From a virus, in IMG/VR virus record IMGVR_UViG_3300042484_002226, positions 1-57,742 of that record: a stretch of 57,742 nt of DNA; one strand, given 5' to 3'. Below, one piece after another: positions 47,482 to 55,767 of this stretch (within the stretch, counting starts at the first letter, position 1; each line of letters opens with the position of its first letter). A program made the position numbers and the translations under genes. The notes below the pieces were generated by a model that saw nothing but the letters and a program-made list of their open reading frames with translations, searched no databases and was not told the origin of the DNA.

Positions 47482-47795
47482 TAACACTTACCGAAGCAGC
47501 AACTAATAAAATACAAAAACTTTTATCAACTAGGGGAGGAGTTGGTGTTCGCCTTGGGGTCCGCACCACTGGTTGCAGCGGACTTGCATATGTGTTAGAA
47601 TATGTAGATAGGCCAGCACCTGATGATCAATGCTTTAACTGTCAAGGATGCAGTTTGTTTCTAGATCCTAAAAGTAGTGTATATTTAACAGGTATGACAG
47701 TAGACTATGTGCGCAACGGTCTCAACGAGGGGTTTGAGTTTCGTAATCCAAATGAAAAGGATCGCTGCGGTTGCGGTGAGAGTTTTAGAGTATGA
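47478..47795 (+). CDS. iscA: A-type Fe-S carrier (IscA/ErpA-like)
   Basis: A 105-aa protein with the three conserved cysteines of the HesB/IscA family: 'TTGCSGLAYVL' (C33) and 'DRCGCGESF' (C97, C99). It carries clusters from the scaffold to target enzymes. Three additional Cys (C52, C55, C58 in 'QCFNCQGCSLF') form a C-x2-C-x2-C pattern not seen in E. coli IscA, which may be an extra metal site. Coupled to radical SAM 2 (ATGA overlap). Confidence 0.9.
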   Translation: MITLTEAATNKIQKLLSTRGGVGVRLGVRTTGCSGLAYVLEYVDRPAPDDQCFNCQGCSLFLDPKSSVYLTGMTVDYVRNGLNEGFEFRNPNEKDRCGCGESFRV

Positions 47796-48001
47796 CCGAG
47801 CGTGAGCTGGGACAGCTAATCAAACAACAACTTGTAGACCTTAACGAGACTATACGGCACTTGGCGTTACTGGGTGTTACTTGTGAATTAAAATTAACCA
47901 ACACCCGTTACGGTGACGATCAAGTGCAGCATGTGTATTCCTCAATTGAGGTTGACTCTTTTCGCAAAGTATCGGTCGGTCGTAAGCCCATTGAAGATTA
48001 G
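47792..48001 (+). CDS. Small protein of unknown function, 69 aa
   Basis: Starts in an ATGA overlap with the iscA-like gene. One N-terminal helix ('LGQLIKQQLVDLNETIRHLALLG') and a beta-like C-terminus. No family recognised. Seven bases separate it from the next ATG. Confidence 0.5.
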   Translation: MTERELGQLIKQQLVDLNETIRHLALLGVTCELKLTNTRYGDDQVQHVYSSIEVDSFRKVSVGRKPIED

Positions 48002-48008
48002 TAGTACA

Positions 48009-48485
48009 ATGGACGAAGAAAAATCCAACGTTGCCAAGGGCAGGCACAGTTTTGATGCAAAAGTAGATGGCATGTTGGTGCCATTTTTTAATAGAAATGT
48101 TACACCTTATCCCACCGAAGCAGGCGGCCACAAATTTGATCTAGTCCCGGTTACACAACAAAAAGACATAATGATCAATCATGCCAGGATGTATGCCCAG
48201 CAAGAGTATGATCGTATTGTAGAACTAGTGGCGGTATTAGAAAAACAAGCACAGCAAATTAGGCGACGCTTAGAGGTTACAGATGCTGTGCACGCAGCCG
48301 AGTATCAGTTTCAAATTGTAATGGGCAATTGCTACTGGTTGGCCTGGGACAGCAGAAAAGAAATAATGATACTGACCCATCATGGTCCAAACGACTGGAG
48401 CAGCGGTACTCCGGTTGACTTGGTGTATCAAATCAAAGTAAAATACATGGGCGACCATACTTGGCTAGAAATCAATGAAGAATAA
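48009..48485 (+). CDS. DUF2452-like protein, 158 aa
   Basis: The ATG at 48009 is chosen over upstream candidates because the family N-terminus begins here. Signature: 'RNVTPYPTEAGGHKFDLVPV' (about 29-48), then helices 'MINHARMYAQQEYDRIVELVAVLEKQAQQI' and a beta C-terminus with 'YQFQIVMGNCYWLAWDS', 'MILTHHGPNDWSSG' and 'MGDHTWLEI'. DUF2452 proteins occur in bacteria and phages without a proven function. It overlaps the deaminase start by 11 bases. Confidence 0.65.
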   Translation: MDEEKSNVAKGRHSFDAKVDGMLVPFFNRNVTPYPTEAGGHKFDLVPVTQQKDIMINHARMYAQQEYDRIVELVAVLEKQAQQIRRRLEVTDAVHAAEYQFQIVMGNCYWLAWDSRKEIMILTHHGPNDWSSGTPVDLVYQIKVKYMGDHTWLEINEE

Positions 48486-48915
48486 ATTTATACAGTTGTA
48501 CAGTGACATTGCGTTAAGGGTCTCGAAACTTAGCCATGCTAGGCGACTACAGGTGGGTGCTATTGTGGTCAAAGATGACCGTATCATCAGCATTGGCTAT
48601 AACGGCATGCCTGCAGGATGGGATAACAACTGCGAAGACGAAATTCGTTATCCTGATGCACACGGTGTTACATTAAAAACTAAACCAGAGGCGTTGCATG
48701 CAGAGTCTAACGCGATTTCGAAACTGGCTCGATCTACAGAGTCCGGACTGGGGGGAGAGTTATTCATTACCCATAGTCCTTGCCTTCAGTGTGCTAAACT
48801 TATTCTACAGTCTGGGATTTGTCGTGTTTATTTTGGTAAACAGTATCGAGATGATCTTGGGGTAGAGTTCCTTAAAAAATCTGGCGTTGAAGTACACCAA
48901 GTAAATGCTGAATAA
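48475..48915 (+). CDS. dCMP/deoxycytidylate deaminase
   Basis: A 146-aa zinc deaminase that turns dCMP into dUMP, feeding dTMP synthesis. Zinc motifs: 'LHAESNAIS' (His and catalytic Glu) and 'THSPCLQCAKLI' (PCxxC). The N-terminal 'SHARRLQVGAIVVKDDRIISIGYNGMP' is the family signature. Matches the pattern of phage nucleotide-metabolism genes such as nrdA/nrdB here. Overlaps the DUF2452-like gene and the following gene. Confidence 0.9.
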   Translation: MKNKFIQLYSDIALRVSKLSHARRLQVGAIVVKDDRIISIGYNGMPAGWDNNCEDEIRYPDAHGVTLKTKPEALHAESNAISKLARSTESGLGGELFITHSPCLQCAKLILQSGICRVYFGKQYRDDLGVEFLKKSGVEVHQVNAE

Positions 48916-49903
48916 AAAAATTCAATTCTTTCCAGGTCGAATAGAAATTAACACGCAATTTCTAAGACAAGGTCTTTCTCTTGACCATAAAGAATTGTTT
49001 CATGACATATTTGCTAACTATTACACTGATCAAAACATCAACATACTAGCAGTCGACGGAGAAGATGTAACGTCAATCGGTCTAGTAGAATTTTTTATTG
49101 ATATTTGTAAATTGTATAATATTCCGTTTAAAAAAATTAAGTTTATAAGCCCTGCAACTAATATTGATGATCGATTCAGTAGCCAACTACAAAAATTAAA
49201 CATATTTTGGACTACTTTAGATTCGTTAAACTCATCAATGCCAATGGAGATCAACACTGATGCAGTGTTTGTAGGATATACAGTTGGGAGATTTAGTCCC
49301 TTAAGACTGAGACTAATGTACGAGTTAGATCAAATTTTCCCTAACGATGCATATTTAATACATCGGTTTAAACCATTCCGTATAGAAAACTTATACGAGG
49401 GAGTATTGGCATATCAACCCGAGCTAGACTGGATTAAAAATCGAGTGTTCCAGGTTGATTCACATATAGACCCAATTTGGGATGAGAGGAACGCTCTGCA
49501 CTGGTCACTTAGTATTAAATTTTATCATAGTATTTTTTCAAAATTTTATATTGAAGTAGTTCCCGAAACTGATCCCTTTAGCAATTGGTGGTTTACTGAA
49601 AAAACAGCTAGATGTTTGTGTACTGGTAAACCTTTTGTACTACTGGCCGGGCAACACAGTTTAACAAACTTAAAGAAGATGGGGTTTGAAACATATTCTA
49701 CAGTTATCGATGAAAGTTATGACTCGGCTGCGACTCCATCCTTGCGCACAAAAGCAATATTAAAATCACTTAAAGAGTTATATGATAGTCCAAATCGTCA
49801 ATCTCTAATCGACCAAATGTACAGTATAGCACAACGAAACATGGTAAATTTTCGCAAGCTTGATCCTAAACATAAACAAACAAATGATCCCACAACGATA
49901 TAA
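48905..49903 (+). CDS. GT10/exostosin-like glycosyltransferase
   Basis: A 332-aa AT-rich protein. The core 'YIEVVPETDPFSNWWFTEKTARCLCTGKPFVLLAGQHSLTNLKKMGFETYSTVIDESYD' follows the same pattern as 24456: E-T, TEK, a PF-x-x-AG loop, L-x-x-MGFET and ESYD. These positions match the donor-site of GDP-fucose-type transferases. It has no WP module. Placed between dCMP deaminase and the nuclease, it looks like inserted cargo. It overlaps the deaminase end by 11 bases. Confidence 0.6.
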   Translation: MLNKKIQFFPGRIEINTQFLRQGLSLDHKELFHDIFANYYTDQNINILAVDGEDVTSIGLVEFFIDICKLYNIPFKKIKFISPATNIDDRFSSQLQKLNIFWTTLDSLNSSMPMEINTDAVFVGYTVGRFSPLRLRLMYELDQIFPNDAYLIHRFKPFRIENLYEGVLAYQPELDWIKNRVFQVDSHIDPIWDERNALHWSLSIKFYHSIFSKFYIEVVPETDPFSNWWFTEKTARCLCTGKPFVLLAGQHSLTNLKKMGFETYSTVIDESYDSAATPSLRTKAILKSLKELYDSPNRQSLIDQMYSIAQRNMVNFRKLDPKHKQTNDPTTI

Positions 49904-50594
49904 TTACACTCCTATTGACCGCACAACCATCAATGGCAAGCGGCACTACTGTTTGCCCGACGGTACCAAGGTCCCTAGTGTTACAACAATCCTGGACAAA
50001 ACCAAGCCACAAGAATCTCGCGATGCACTGGCTAACTGGAAAAAGCGGGTAGGCGAACAACGAGCACAAGAGATTACTACAGAGGCAGCCGGCCGTGGTA
50101 CCCGCATGCACTCTTACCTTGAGCATTATGTGTTGCAGGATGACATGAAACCGTTGCCAGCTAATCCTTTTGCACAACCCAGCTGGTTCATGGCAGCGCA
50201 GGTTATTTTGGAGGGCTTGTGTCACGTGGATGAATATTGGGGTGTAGAGGTACCTGTATATTACAGCGGTTTATATGCAGGTACTACAGACTGTGCGGGA
50301 GTGTGGAAAGGGCAGCCTGCAATCATGGACTTTAAACAAACCAACCGGCCTAAAAAACGTGAGTGGATCGGAGATTATTTCATACAACTTGCAGCTTATG
50401 CCGCAGCGCACAACAACATGCACGGCACTAACATACGCGATGGTGTTATTTTGATGTGTGCTCAACCCACCTTGCTCGAAGACAGCAGCTATACCAAACC
50501 TCAGTACCAAGAATTCCATATTAGCGGGGATGAATTTGATCACTGGCATGATCAATGGTTACGCAGAGTAGACATGTACTACGCAACCAACTAA
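49884..50594 (+). CDS. RecB-like PD-(D/E)xK exonuclease
   Basis: I chose the ATG at 49884 (MIPQRYNY). The 236-aa protein has the RecB/Cas4-type layout: 'GRGTRMHSYLE' (70-80, the His of motif I), E122 ('GVEVPVY'), 'GTTDCAG' (133-139, D136) and 'AIMDFKQTN' (146-154, D149, K151), then the Gln/Tyr helix 'FIQLAAYAAAH'. It likely degrades or processes DNA ends in recombination or host-DNA breakdown. The gene overlaps the end of the glycosyltransferase by 20 bases; its own stop lies within a late promoter. Confidence 0.8.
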   Translation: MIPQRYNYTPIDRTTINGKRHYCLPDGTKVPSVTTILDKTKPQESRDALANWKKRVGEQRAQEITTEAAGRGTRMHSYLEHYVLQDDMKPLPANPFAQPSWFMAAQVILEGLCHVDEYWGVEVPVYYSGLYAGTTDCAGVWKGQPAIMDFKQTNRPKKREWIGDYFIQLAAYAAAHNNMHGTNIRDGVILMCAQPTLLEDSSYTKPQYQEFHISGDEFDHWHDQWLRRVDMYYATN

Positions 50595-50597
50595 ATA
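50590..50597 (+). promoter_or_regulatory. Late-type promoter ACTAAATA overlapping a stop codon
   Basis: ACTAAATACTGG, in which TAA (50592-50594) is the stop codon of the nuclease. Predicted +1 near 50603, then AAGGAA and the GTG start at 50622. Confidence 0.6.
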
Positions 50598-50621
50598 CTG
50601 GATCACACAAGGAATCCAGTC

Positions 50622-52205
50622 GTGGCCATAGTCCAAGTATCCAGAATAACCAACCGTAAAGGTCTTACGGAAAATCTCCCCCAGTTAGCCGGTGCCGAAC
50701 TGGGATGGTGCCTGGACAGTCGTAGACTGTTCATTGGCAATGGCACCTTAGAAGAAGGTGCGCCGGCAATTGGTAATACTGAAATTGTTACACAATTTTC
50801 AGATATTGCTGTTCTAAGCCCGTACACCTATCAGGACAGCGCAGTTGGTTATACAGCACAAACGGGCCTGACACCATCAGATCCCGTAGTGCGAACCATT
50901 CAACAGCGCCTTGACGATTACGTGAACGTACGGGACTATGGTGCTGTAGGTGACGGCACAACGGATGACTACTCTGCTATTAACCAGGCATTGGCCGACT
51001 TGTACTGTCGGGCCACCAACACACAAGTACGCCGCGTCTTGTTCTTTCCTGCCGGCACATATCTAATTACCGAAACATTAGTCATCCCTACCTATGCTAG
51101 TTTAGTTGGTGAAGGTGCCCAGTCAACTATTATTGTACTGGGGGACAACGAAGATAACAGCACAATAACTGCTGTTTACGTGGCACAGTACGGCGATAGT
51201 AAACAACAAACTGGGGTTAATATTGGCAACAACGGTGCCATTGCTCCTAGAAACATTACAATCTCGTCGATTGCATTACAGAGCAACAAGGTTACTGACT
51301 TGTTCCTAGTCGAACAAGCAACAGAGTGTTGGTTCGACAGTGTTGATTTCATCGGAGTATTATCGGCAGCAGACATAACTGCTAATTTAGACACAGACGA
51401 TATTGCTGGAATTCGATTCACCAACACCAACGGTGCTAGTAATATTTGTAACTATATCACGTTCGACAAGTGCAGATTTTCGAACTTGACATATGGACTC
51501 GACACAGATGAACAAGTTCAATCTGTAACTATAAGCAATGGCAAGTTTGATACCCTGTATCAAGGTGTTGTGCTGGGTGCCGGAACACCCCTTAACGGTG
51601 GACCTACCGGATTCCGCACTGTGCAGAACATGTTCGACAACATCTATGCCGAGGGCATTGTGTACGACGACGTAAGCTTAAACGCCAGTGCATACAACGT
51701 ATTTTACAATGTCGGTAACAGCTTTGGTGGCAGCAATCCCACTGGACCTTGTATTAGATTTGGATCCGATAACAACGTATCAATTAATGATATGTTTGAG
51801 CGGTCAGACGCAGCCGCCACAACTTACTATCCTAGAATTTTTGTCACTAGCACCGGCACAGTGACTGGAGGTACGCAACAGCAGCTGGGTCGATTTGTTC
51901 GCGAGAATGGCCGGTACATGTTGTTGACCGATGATGATTCCGGCACAGTGTTTACTTTTAATAAAACCCAAACCAGTGCAATTAGTATAGATTATACTGT
52001 AACACGCGGAACCTCCGCGCGGCACGGAGTAATGTTTGTCTCGGCCGGCGCAACAGCGTCGTATAGTGATGACTTTACCCAAACTGATGACACTGGAGTG
52101 ACATTAGCAGCTTCTTTGGCAACTAACACTGTGAGTATAATATTTGCTACGACTAGTACCGGCACCGACGCCGAACTAACTTACTCAGTTAACCACCTTG
52201 CTTGA
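50622..52205 (+). CDS. Tail fibre/tailspike-like protein with pectate-lyase-type beta-helix
   Basis: GTG start at 50622 with AAGGAA upstream; 527 aa. The first 65 residues ('RKGLTENLPQLAGAELGWCLDSRRLFIGNG') are a virion-attachment phrase common in marine phage fibres. 'VNVRDYGAVGDGTTDDYSAINQAL' (101-124) is the hallmark start of the pectate-lyase-3/right-handed beta-helix superfamily. The remainder to about residue 460 is beta-helix-like, with a small C-terminal beta domain. It may bind or cleave a host surface polysaccharide; catalytic residues cannot be picked from sequence alone. Confidence 0.8.
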   Translation: MAIVQVSRITNRKGLTENLPQLAGAELGWCLDSRRLFIGNGTLEEGAPAIGNTEIVTQFSDIAVLSPYTYQDSAVGYTAQTGLTPSDPVVRTIQQRLDDYVNVRDYGAVGDGTTDDYSAINQALADLYCRATNTQVRRVLFFPAGTYLITETLVIPTYASLVGEGAQSTIIVLGDNEDNSTITAVYVAQYGDSKQQTGVNIGNNGAIAPRNITISSIALQSNKVTDLFLVEQATECWFDSVDFIGVLSAADITANLDTDDIAGIRFTNTNGASNICNYITFDKCRFSNLTYGLDTDEQVQSVTISNGKFDTLYQGVVLGAGTPLNGGPTGFRTVQNMFDNIYAEGIVYDDVSLNASAYNVFYNVGNSFGGSNPTGPCIRFGSDNNVSINDMFERSDAAATTYYPRIFVTSTGTVTGGTQQQLGRFVRENGRYMLLTDDDSGTVFTFNKTQTSAISIDYTVTRGTSARHGVMFVSAGATASYSDDFTQTDDTGVTLAASLATNTVSIIFATTSTGTDAELTYSVNHLA

Positions 52206-52630
52206 TGTGGCCAAACACAGTCGACCAACGCCTACAATCTTGGTACGAGTTAAGGCAACAGGCCTCTACGGTCGATCTTGAATCTGCACTAGATCTTGTT
52301 AACGTCTGGTGGTTCAACGCGCCCTGGCGGCCCTACCATCTTCATTGGGACGATCGGCAAAATTGGCCAGATCCCTGGCAATTATTAAGCGATAACATGT
52401 TCTGTCCACTTGCTCGCGGGCTTGGTATACTGTATACTATAACAATGCTAAACCGCCCAGATATTCAGGATGCCGAATTGACCGACTCCGACAATGACAA
52501 TTTAGTCCTGATCAGCAACGGGAAATATATACTGAATTGGGACCCAAAACAGATCGTAAATACCAGCCTACCTGTGCTGGTAGGACAAAACAATTTTACT
52601 CAAGCAGTAGCAAAAATCAAAGTCGGATAA
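52205..52630 (+). CDS. Conserved phage protein of unknown function, 141 aa
   Basis: Start ATG at 52205, overlapping the fibre stop by one base. Trp-rich: 'VNVWWFNAPWRPYHLHWDDRQNWPDPWQLLSDNMFCPLARGLGILYTI' is a conserved-looking core. I recall relatives next to fibre genes in T4-like marine phages. Could be a fibre assembly or adaptor protein; no motif proves this. Ends 2 bases before nrdA. Confidence 0.6.
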   Translation: MWPNTVDQRLQSWYELRQQASTVDLESALDLVNVWWFNAPWRPYHLHWDDRQNWPDPWQLLSDNMFCPLARGLGILYTITMLNRPDIQDAELTDSDNDNLVLISNGKYILNWDPKQIVNTSLPVLVGQNNFTQAVAKIKVG

Positions 52631-52632
52631 CA

Positions 52633-54957
52633 ATGAAATCAATTACCGTTTTAAAACGCGATGGTAATCGCGAAGACCTGTCCTTGGAAAAATGGCAGAA
52701 TCAGATTGCGAAAATCTGCCAAGGTATAGCTGACGTAAGTCAAAGCATGATCGAGATCAAAGCGCAGGTACACTTTTATGACGGTATCACCACCCGCGAC
52801 ATCGACAACTTGACCTTGCGGGCCATCGTTGACTTAATCGATGTAGAAAGCAATCCCGATGTTGGTCATACTAACTATCAGTACGTGGCAGGCAAACAAC
52901 GACTGAGCATGTTGAGGAAAGATGTGTATGGCTCCTACGAGCCTCCTCACCTGTACGAGATTGTGAAACGAAATGTAGAAACTGGATTATACACTCCGGA
53001 ACTGTTGGAGTGGTATACCCGCGAAGACTGGAACAAGATGGAAGCAATCATCGACCACGAAAAGGATGAGCTATATGGTTATGCTGCGGTTGAACAACTG
53101 ATTGAAAAGTATCTAGTTAAGAATCGTGCTACCAAGGAAACATATGAAACTCCACAAGTTCGATACATGGTCGCGGCCGCTACTGTATTTCACAAAGAAG
53201 AACCGAACAGCGCGAGAATGCGCTACATCAAGGAGTACTACCAAGCGGCCAGTGATGGTTTATTCACTCTCGCTACTCCTGTTCTTGCTGGGCTTGGGAC
53301 CCCTACAAAGCAGTTCTCTAGTTGTGTGCTCATTCGCAGTGATGATGATCTTGACAGTATATTTGCTAGTGGGGAAATGATGGCCAAGTATGCCAGCAAA
53401 CGTGCTGGCATTGGTTTAGAAATTGGACGACTACGACCACTTGGTAGTCCCATTCGTGGTGGTGAAATCATGCACACAGGAATGATCCCGTTTCTGAAGA
53501 AGTGGTTCGGCGACCTGCGTAGTTGCAGCCAAGGCGGCATACGCAATGCTAGTGCTACTGTATTCTATCCTATTTGGCATCATCAGTTTGATGATCTTAT
53601 TGTACTTAAAAACAATCAAGGTACTGACGAGACCCGGGTGCGACATATGGATTATGGGGTCGTGCTGTCCGCTTTCTTTTGGCGCAGATTTAAAAACAAA
53701 GAGGCTATCACCTTCTTTGACCCAAACGAGGTACCCGATTTGTATGAGGCATTTTACACTAACACCCAGCGGTTTGAAGACTTGTATGTAAAGTACGAGA
53801 AACAAGCGGGCCTGCGTAAAAAGACCATGAATGCAGAAGATGTGTTCAAGGGCGGCATTCTTAAAGAGCGCACCGATACTGGACGTATCTATCTTGTATT
53901 CATTGACAATGTTATGAATCAAGGTCCATTTGATCCTGAGTATCATACCATATACCAGAGTAACTTATGTTGTGAAATTCTATTACCTACTAAATCTTTC
54001 AAGCGCCTCGACGATGATGCTGGCCGTATTGCTCTTTGCACACTCGGAAGTATCAACTGGGGTGCGTTCCGTAATCCTGAAGACATGCGCCGGGCTTGCC
54101 GCATCTTACAGCGTAGCCTCTGTAATATACTGGATTATCAAGATTTCTTGAGCATTCAGAGTAAACTAAGCAATGATGAGATTCAACCCCTGGGCATTGG
54201 TGTTACTAATCTGGCCTACTGGCATGCCAAACGCGGCCACAAGTATGGGGAGAAAGATGCACTCCAAGAAGTCAAATCCTGGATGGAGCACTTGGCGTAC
54301 TACTTGACCGAAGCCACTGTGGAACTGGCTCGGGAACGTGGCCCTTGCCTGCACAGCGATAAAACACGGTACGGACAAGGCACCTTCCCCTGGGAACTAC
54401 GTGCCGCAGGAGTCAATGAGTTGGCAAACTTTGCACCCGAGCTTGACTGGGAGACACTGCGCAGCAACATGAAGCAGTACGGTGTACGCAATGCTACACT
54501 TATGGCCATTGCTCCTGTGGAATCTAGCAGTGTGGTTATCAACAGCACCAATGGCATTGAAATGCCCATGAGCTTGATTAGTGTAAAAGAAAGCAAAGCG
54601 GGATCGTTTACACAAGTGGTTCCGGAGTACCACAAATTAAAAAACAAATACCAACTGATGTGGGATCAAACTGACTGCGACGGGTACTTGAAAACTGCTG
54701 CGGTACTTGCAGCATATGTGGATCAAAGCATAAGTACTAATACATTTTATTCGCCAAAGCATTTCCCGGATCGCAAAGTGCCATCTACTTTAATTGCTAA
54801 GAATTTAATGCAAGCACATTTATGGGGGTTGAAGACAATGTACTACTCACTTCTCGATAAACAAGGTAGCAAAATGGATGCAGAAACGCCTCCAAATATG
54901 CCACTTGAACAAATTGATTTTGATGACGAGGAAGATTGTTTGGCCTGCAAATTATAA
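52633..54957 (+). CDS. nrdA: Ribonucleotide reductase class Ia, large subunit
   Basis: Start ATG at 52633 (MKSITVLKRDG). 774 aa, near the E. coli size (761). N-terminal ATP-cone-like region (1-95), then the barrel with 'SSCVLIRSDDDLDSI', the active-site loop 'SNLCCEILLPT' (Asn, Cys, Glu of the radical mechanism), the second active-site cysteine in 'ALCTLGSINWGAF', and the C-terminal 'EDCLACKL' pair that receives electrons, here from the phage glutaredoxin. Makes dNTPs for replication with NrdB. Only a weak -10-like site lies between nrdA and the next gene. Confidence 0.95.
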   Translation: MKSITVLKRDGNREDLSLEKWQNQIAKICQGIADVSQSMIEIKAQVHFYDGITTRDIDNLTLRAIVDLIDVESNPDVGHTNYQYVAGKQRLSMLRKDVYGSYEPPHLYEIVKRNVETGLYTPELLEWYTREDWNKMEAIIDHEKDELYGYAAVEQLIEKYLVKNRATKETYETPQVRYMVAAATVFHKEEPNSARMRYIKEYYQAASDGLFTLATPVLAGLGTPTKQFSSCVLIRSDDDLDSIFASGEMMAKYASKRAGIGLEIGRLRPLGSPIRGGEIMHTGMIPFLKKWFGDLRSCSQGGIRNASATVFYPIWHHQFDDLIVLKNNQGTDETRVRHMDYGVVLSAFFWRRFKNKEAITFFDPNEVPDLYEAFYTNTQRFEDLYVKYEKQAGLRKKTMNAEDVFKGGILKERTDTGRIYLVFIDNVMNQGPFDPEYHTIYQSNLCCEILLPTKSFKRLDDDAGRIALCTLGSINWGAFRNPEDMRRACRILQRSLCNILDYQDFLSIQSKLSNDEIQPLGIGVTNLAYWHAKRGHKYGEKDALQEVKSWMEHLAYYLTEATVELARERGPCLHSDKTRYGQGTFPWELRAAGVNELANFAPELDWETLRSNMKQYGVRNATLMAIAPVESSSVVINSTNGIEMPMSLISVKESKAGSFTQVVPEYHKLKNKYQLMWDQTDCDGYLKTAAVLAAYVDQSISTNTFYSPKHFPDRKVPSTLIAKNLMQAHLWGLKTMYYSLLDKQGSKMDAETPPNMPLEQIDFDDEEDCLACKL

Positions 54958-55002
54958 TGGACTATCAAAAAATATATAATAATTTAACAAAGGAAAATTG
55001 AA

Positions 55003-55566
55003 ATGAAAAAATTATTAGTTATATTAGGATTTATTTTAGCGTTTAATGCACAAGCACAAACCAAAGGCATTACCATCTGTGACGGGCACTATGCATTGTG
55101 TGCAGCATCAACTTGCAAGCCCACCGGAAAAACAATTACCGGCACCTCTGGCATAACCTATCCAGAGGTAGAATGCCGTTGCCCAATACTTAAAGGACGT
55201 GCAATTGCCGACACCACAGCAGGTAATATGCAAGGGTCTTGCACCGCTACAGATGATAAGCACGTTTGGAGTTTATTTGCTCCTAAACTTGTCTACCCAC
55301 AAGAGGCTAGTGACTTTAGCAAAAAGCCAAAAGATATGAAAGCAACGCTACAAAAATGTGATGCTAGTTTGAATCTTGGGAATAAATCTAGCAACTGTTT
55401 TAGTTGGAATTGCCTTAAAGGGGCTGATGGTATAGCAGTATGTTCATGCCCGACCGGGCAAGTACCTGCAGCAACCACATTCTTAACCGAAGCAGGACAG
55501 GGCAATCCCGATGCTTGCTCGAAATACCCAGTAAGTCTGCCCATCCAAAACCCACCCGGCAACTAA
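55003..55566 (+). CDS. Secreted Cys-rich protein
   Basis: A 187-aa protein with a Sec signal peptide: KK then a hydrophobic core (residues 4-14) and 'NAQA' before the cleavage site after about residue 18. The mature part has 12 cysteines, an even number suited to disulfides, in short clusters ('ECRC', 'VCSC', 'NCFSWNC'). It is preceded by AAAGGA. It looks host-like and sits as a moron between nrdA and nrdB. Function unknown; exported to the periplasm or beyond by inference. Confidence 0.7.
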   Translation: MKKLLVILGFILAFNAQAQTKGITICDGHYALCAASTCKPTGKTITGTSGITYPEVECRCPILKGRAIADTTAGNMQGSCTATDDKHVWSLFAPKLVYPQEASDFSKKPKDMKATLQKCDASLNLGNKSSNCFSWNCLKGADGIAVCSCPTGQVPAATTFLTEAGQGNPDACSKYPVSLPIQNPPGN

Positions 55567-55574
55567 GATAAAAC

Positions 55575-55766
55575 ATGAACAGTCTTGAAAAAATCTGGGC
55601 ACGAGCCACCGGGCATTTGATGGGCGAGTCAGACCATGATCGTCCGGGTGTGCCTATATTAACTCTTCGGGAAGCCCGAATAGCCTTGTTTTTCAAGACG
55701 TTTTGGGTTATAATACATGTTATAACTTGTGGCTTTATTATAGCCAACACAATCAGGCACTGGTAA
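55575..55766 (+). CDS. Small membrane protein, 63 aa
   Basis: Residues 1-35 are polar ('SLEKIWARATGHLMG'); residues 38-58 ('ALFFKTFWVIIHVITCGFII') form one transmembrane helix. It lies 8 bases after the Cys-rich protein and one base before nrdB, so it is probably co-expressed. Candidate roles are a lysis accessory or a membrane anchor; neither can be shown. Confidence 0.55.
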   Translation: MNSLEKIWARATGHLMGESDHDRPGVPILTLREARIALFFKTFWVIIHVITCGFIIANTIRHW

Positions 55767-55767
55767 A

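Noticed and set aside
52537-52632. In-frame extension of nrdA to 52537
   Set aside because: The added residues overlap the preceding gene and do not look like NrdA; the ATG at 52633 begins the known N-terminus.
54951-54980. Promoter for gene 55003 using TATAAT at 54975
   Set aside because: The -10 is good, but no acceptable -35 lies 16-18 bases upstream in this AT-rich stretch.
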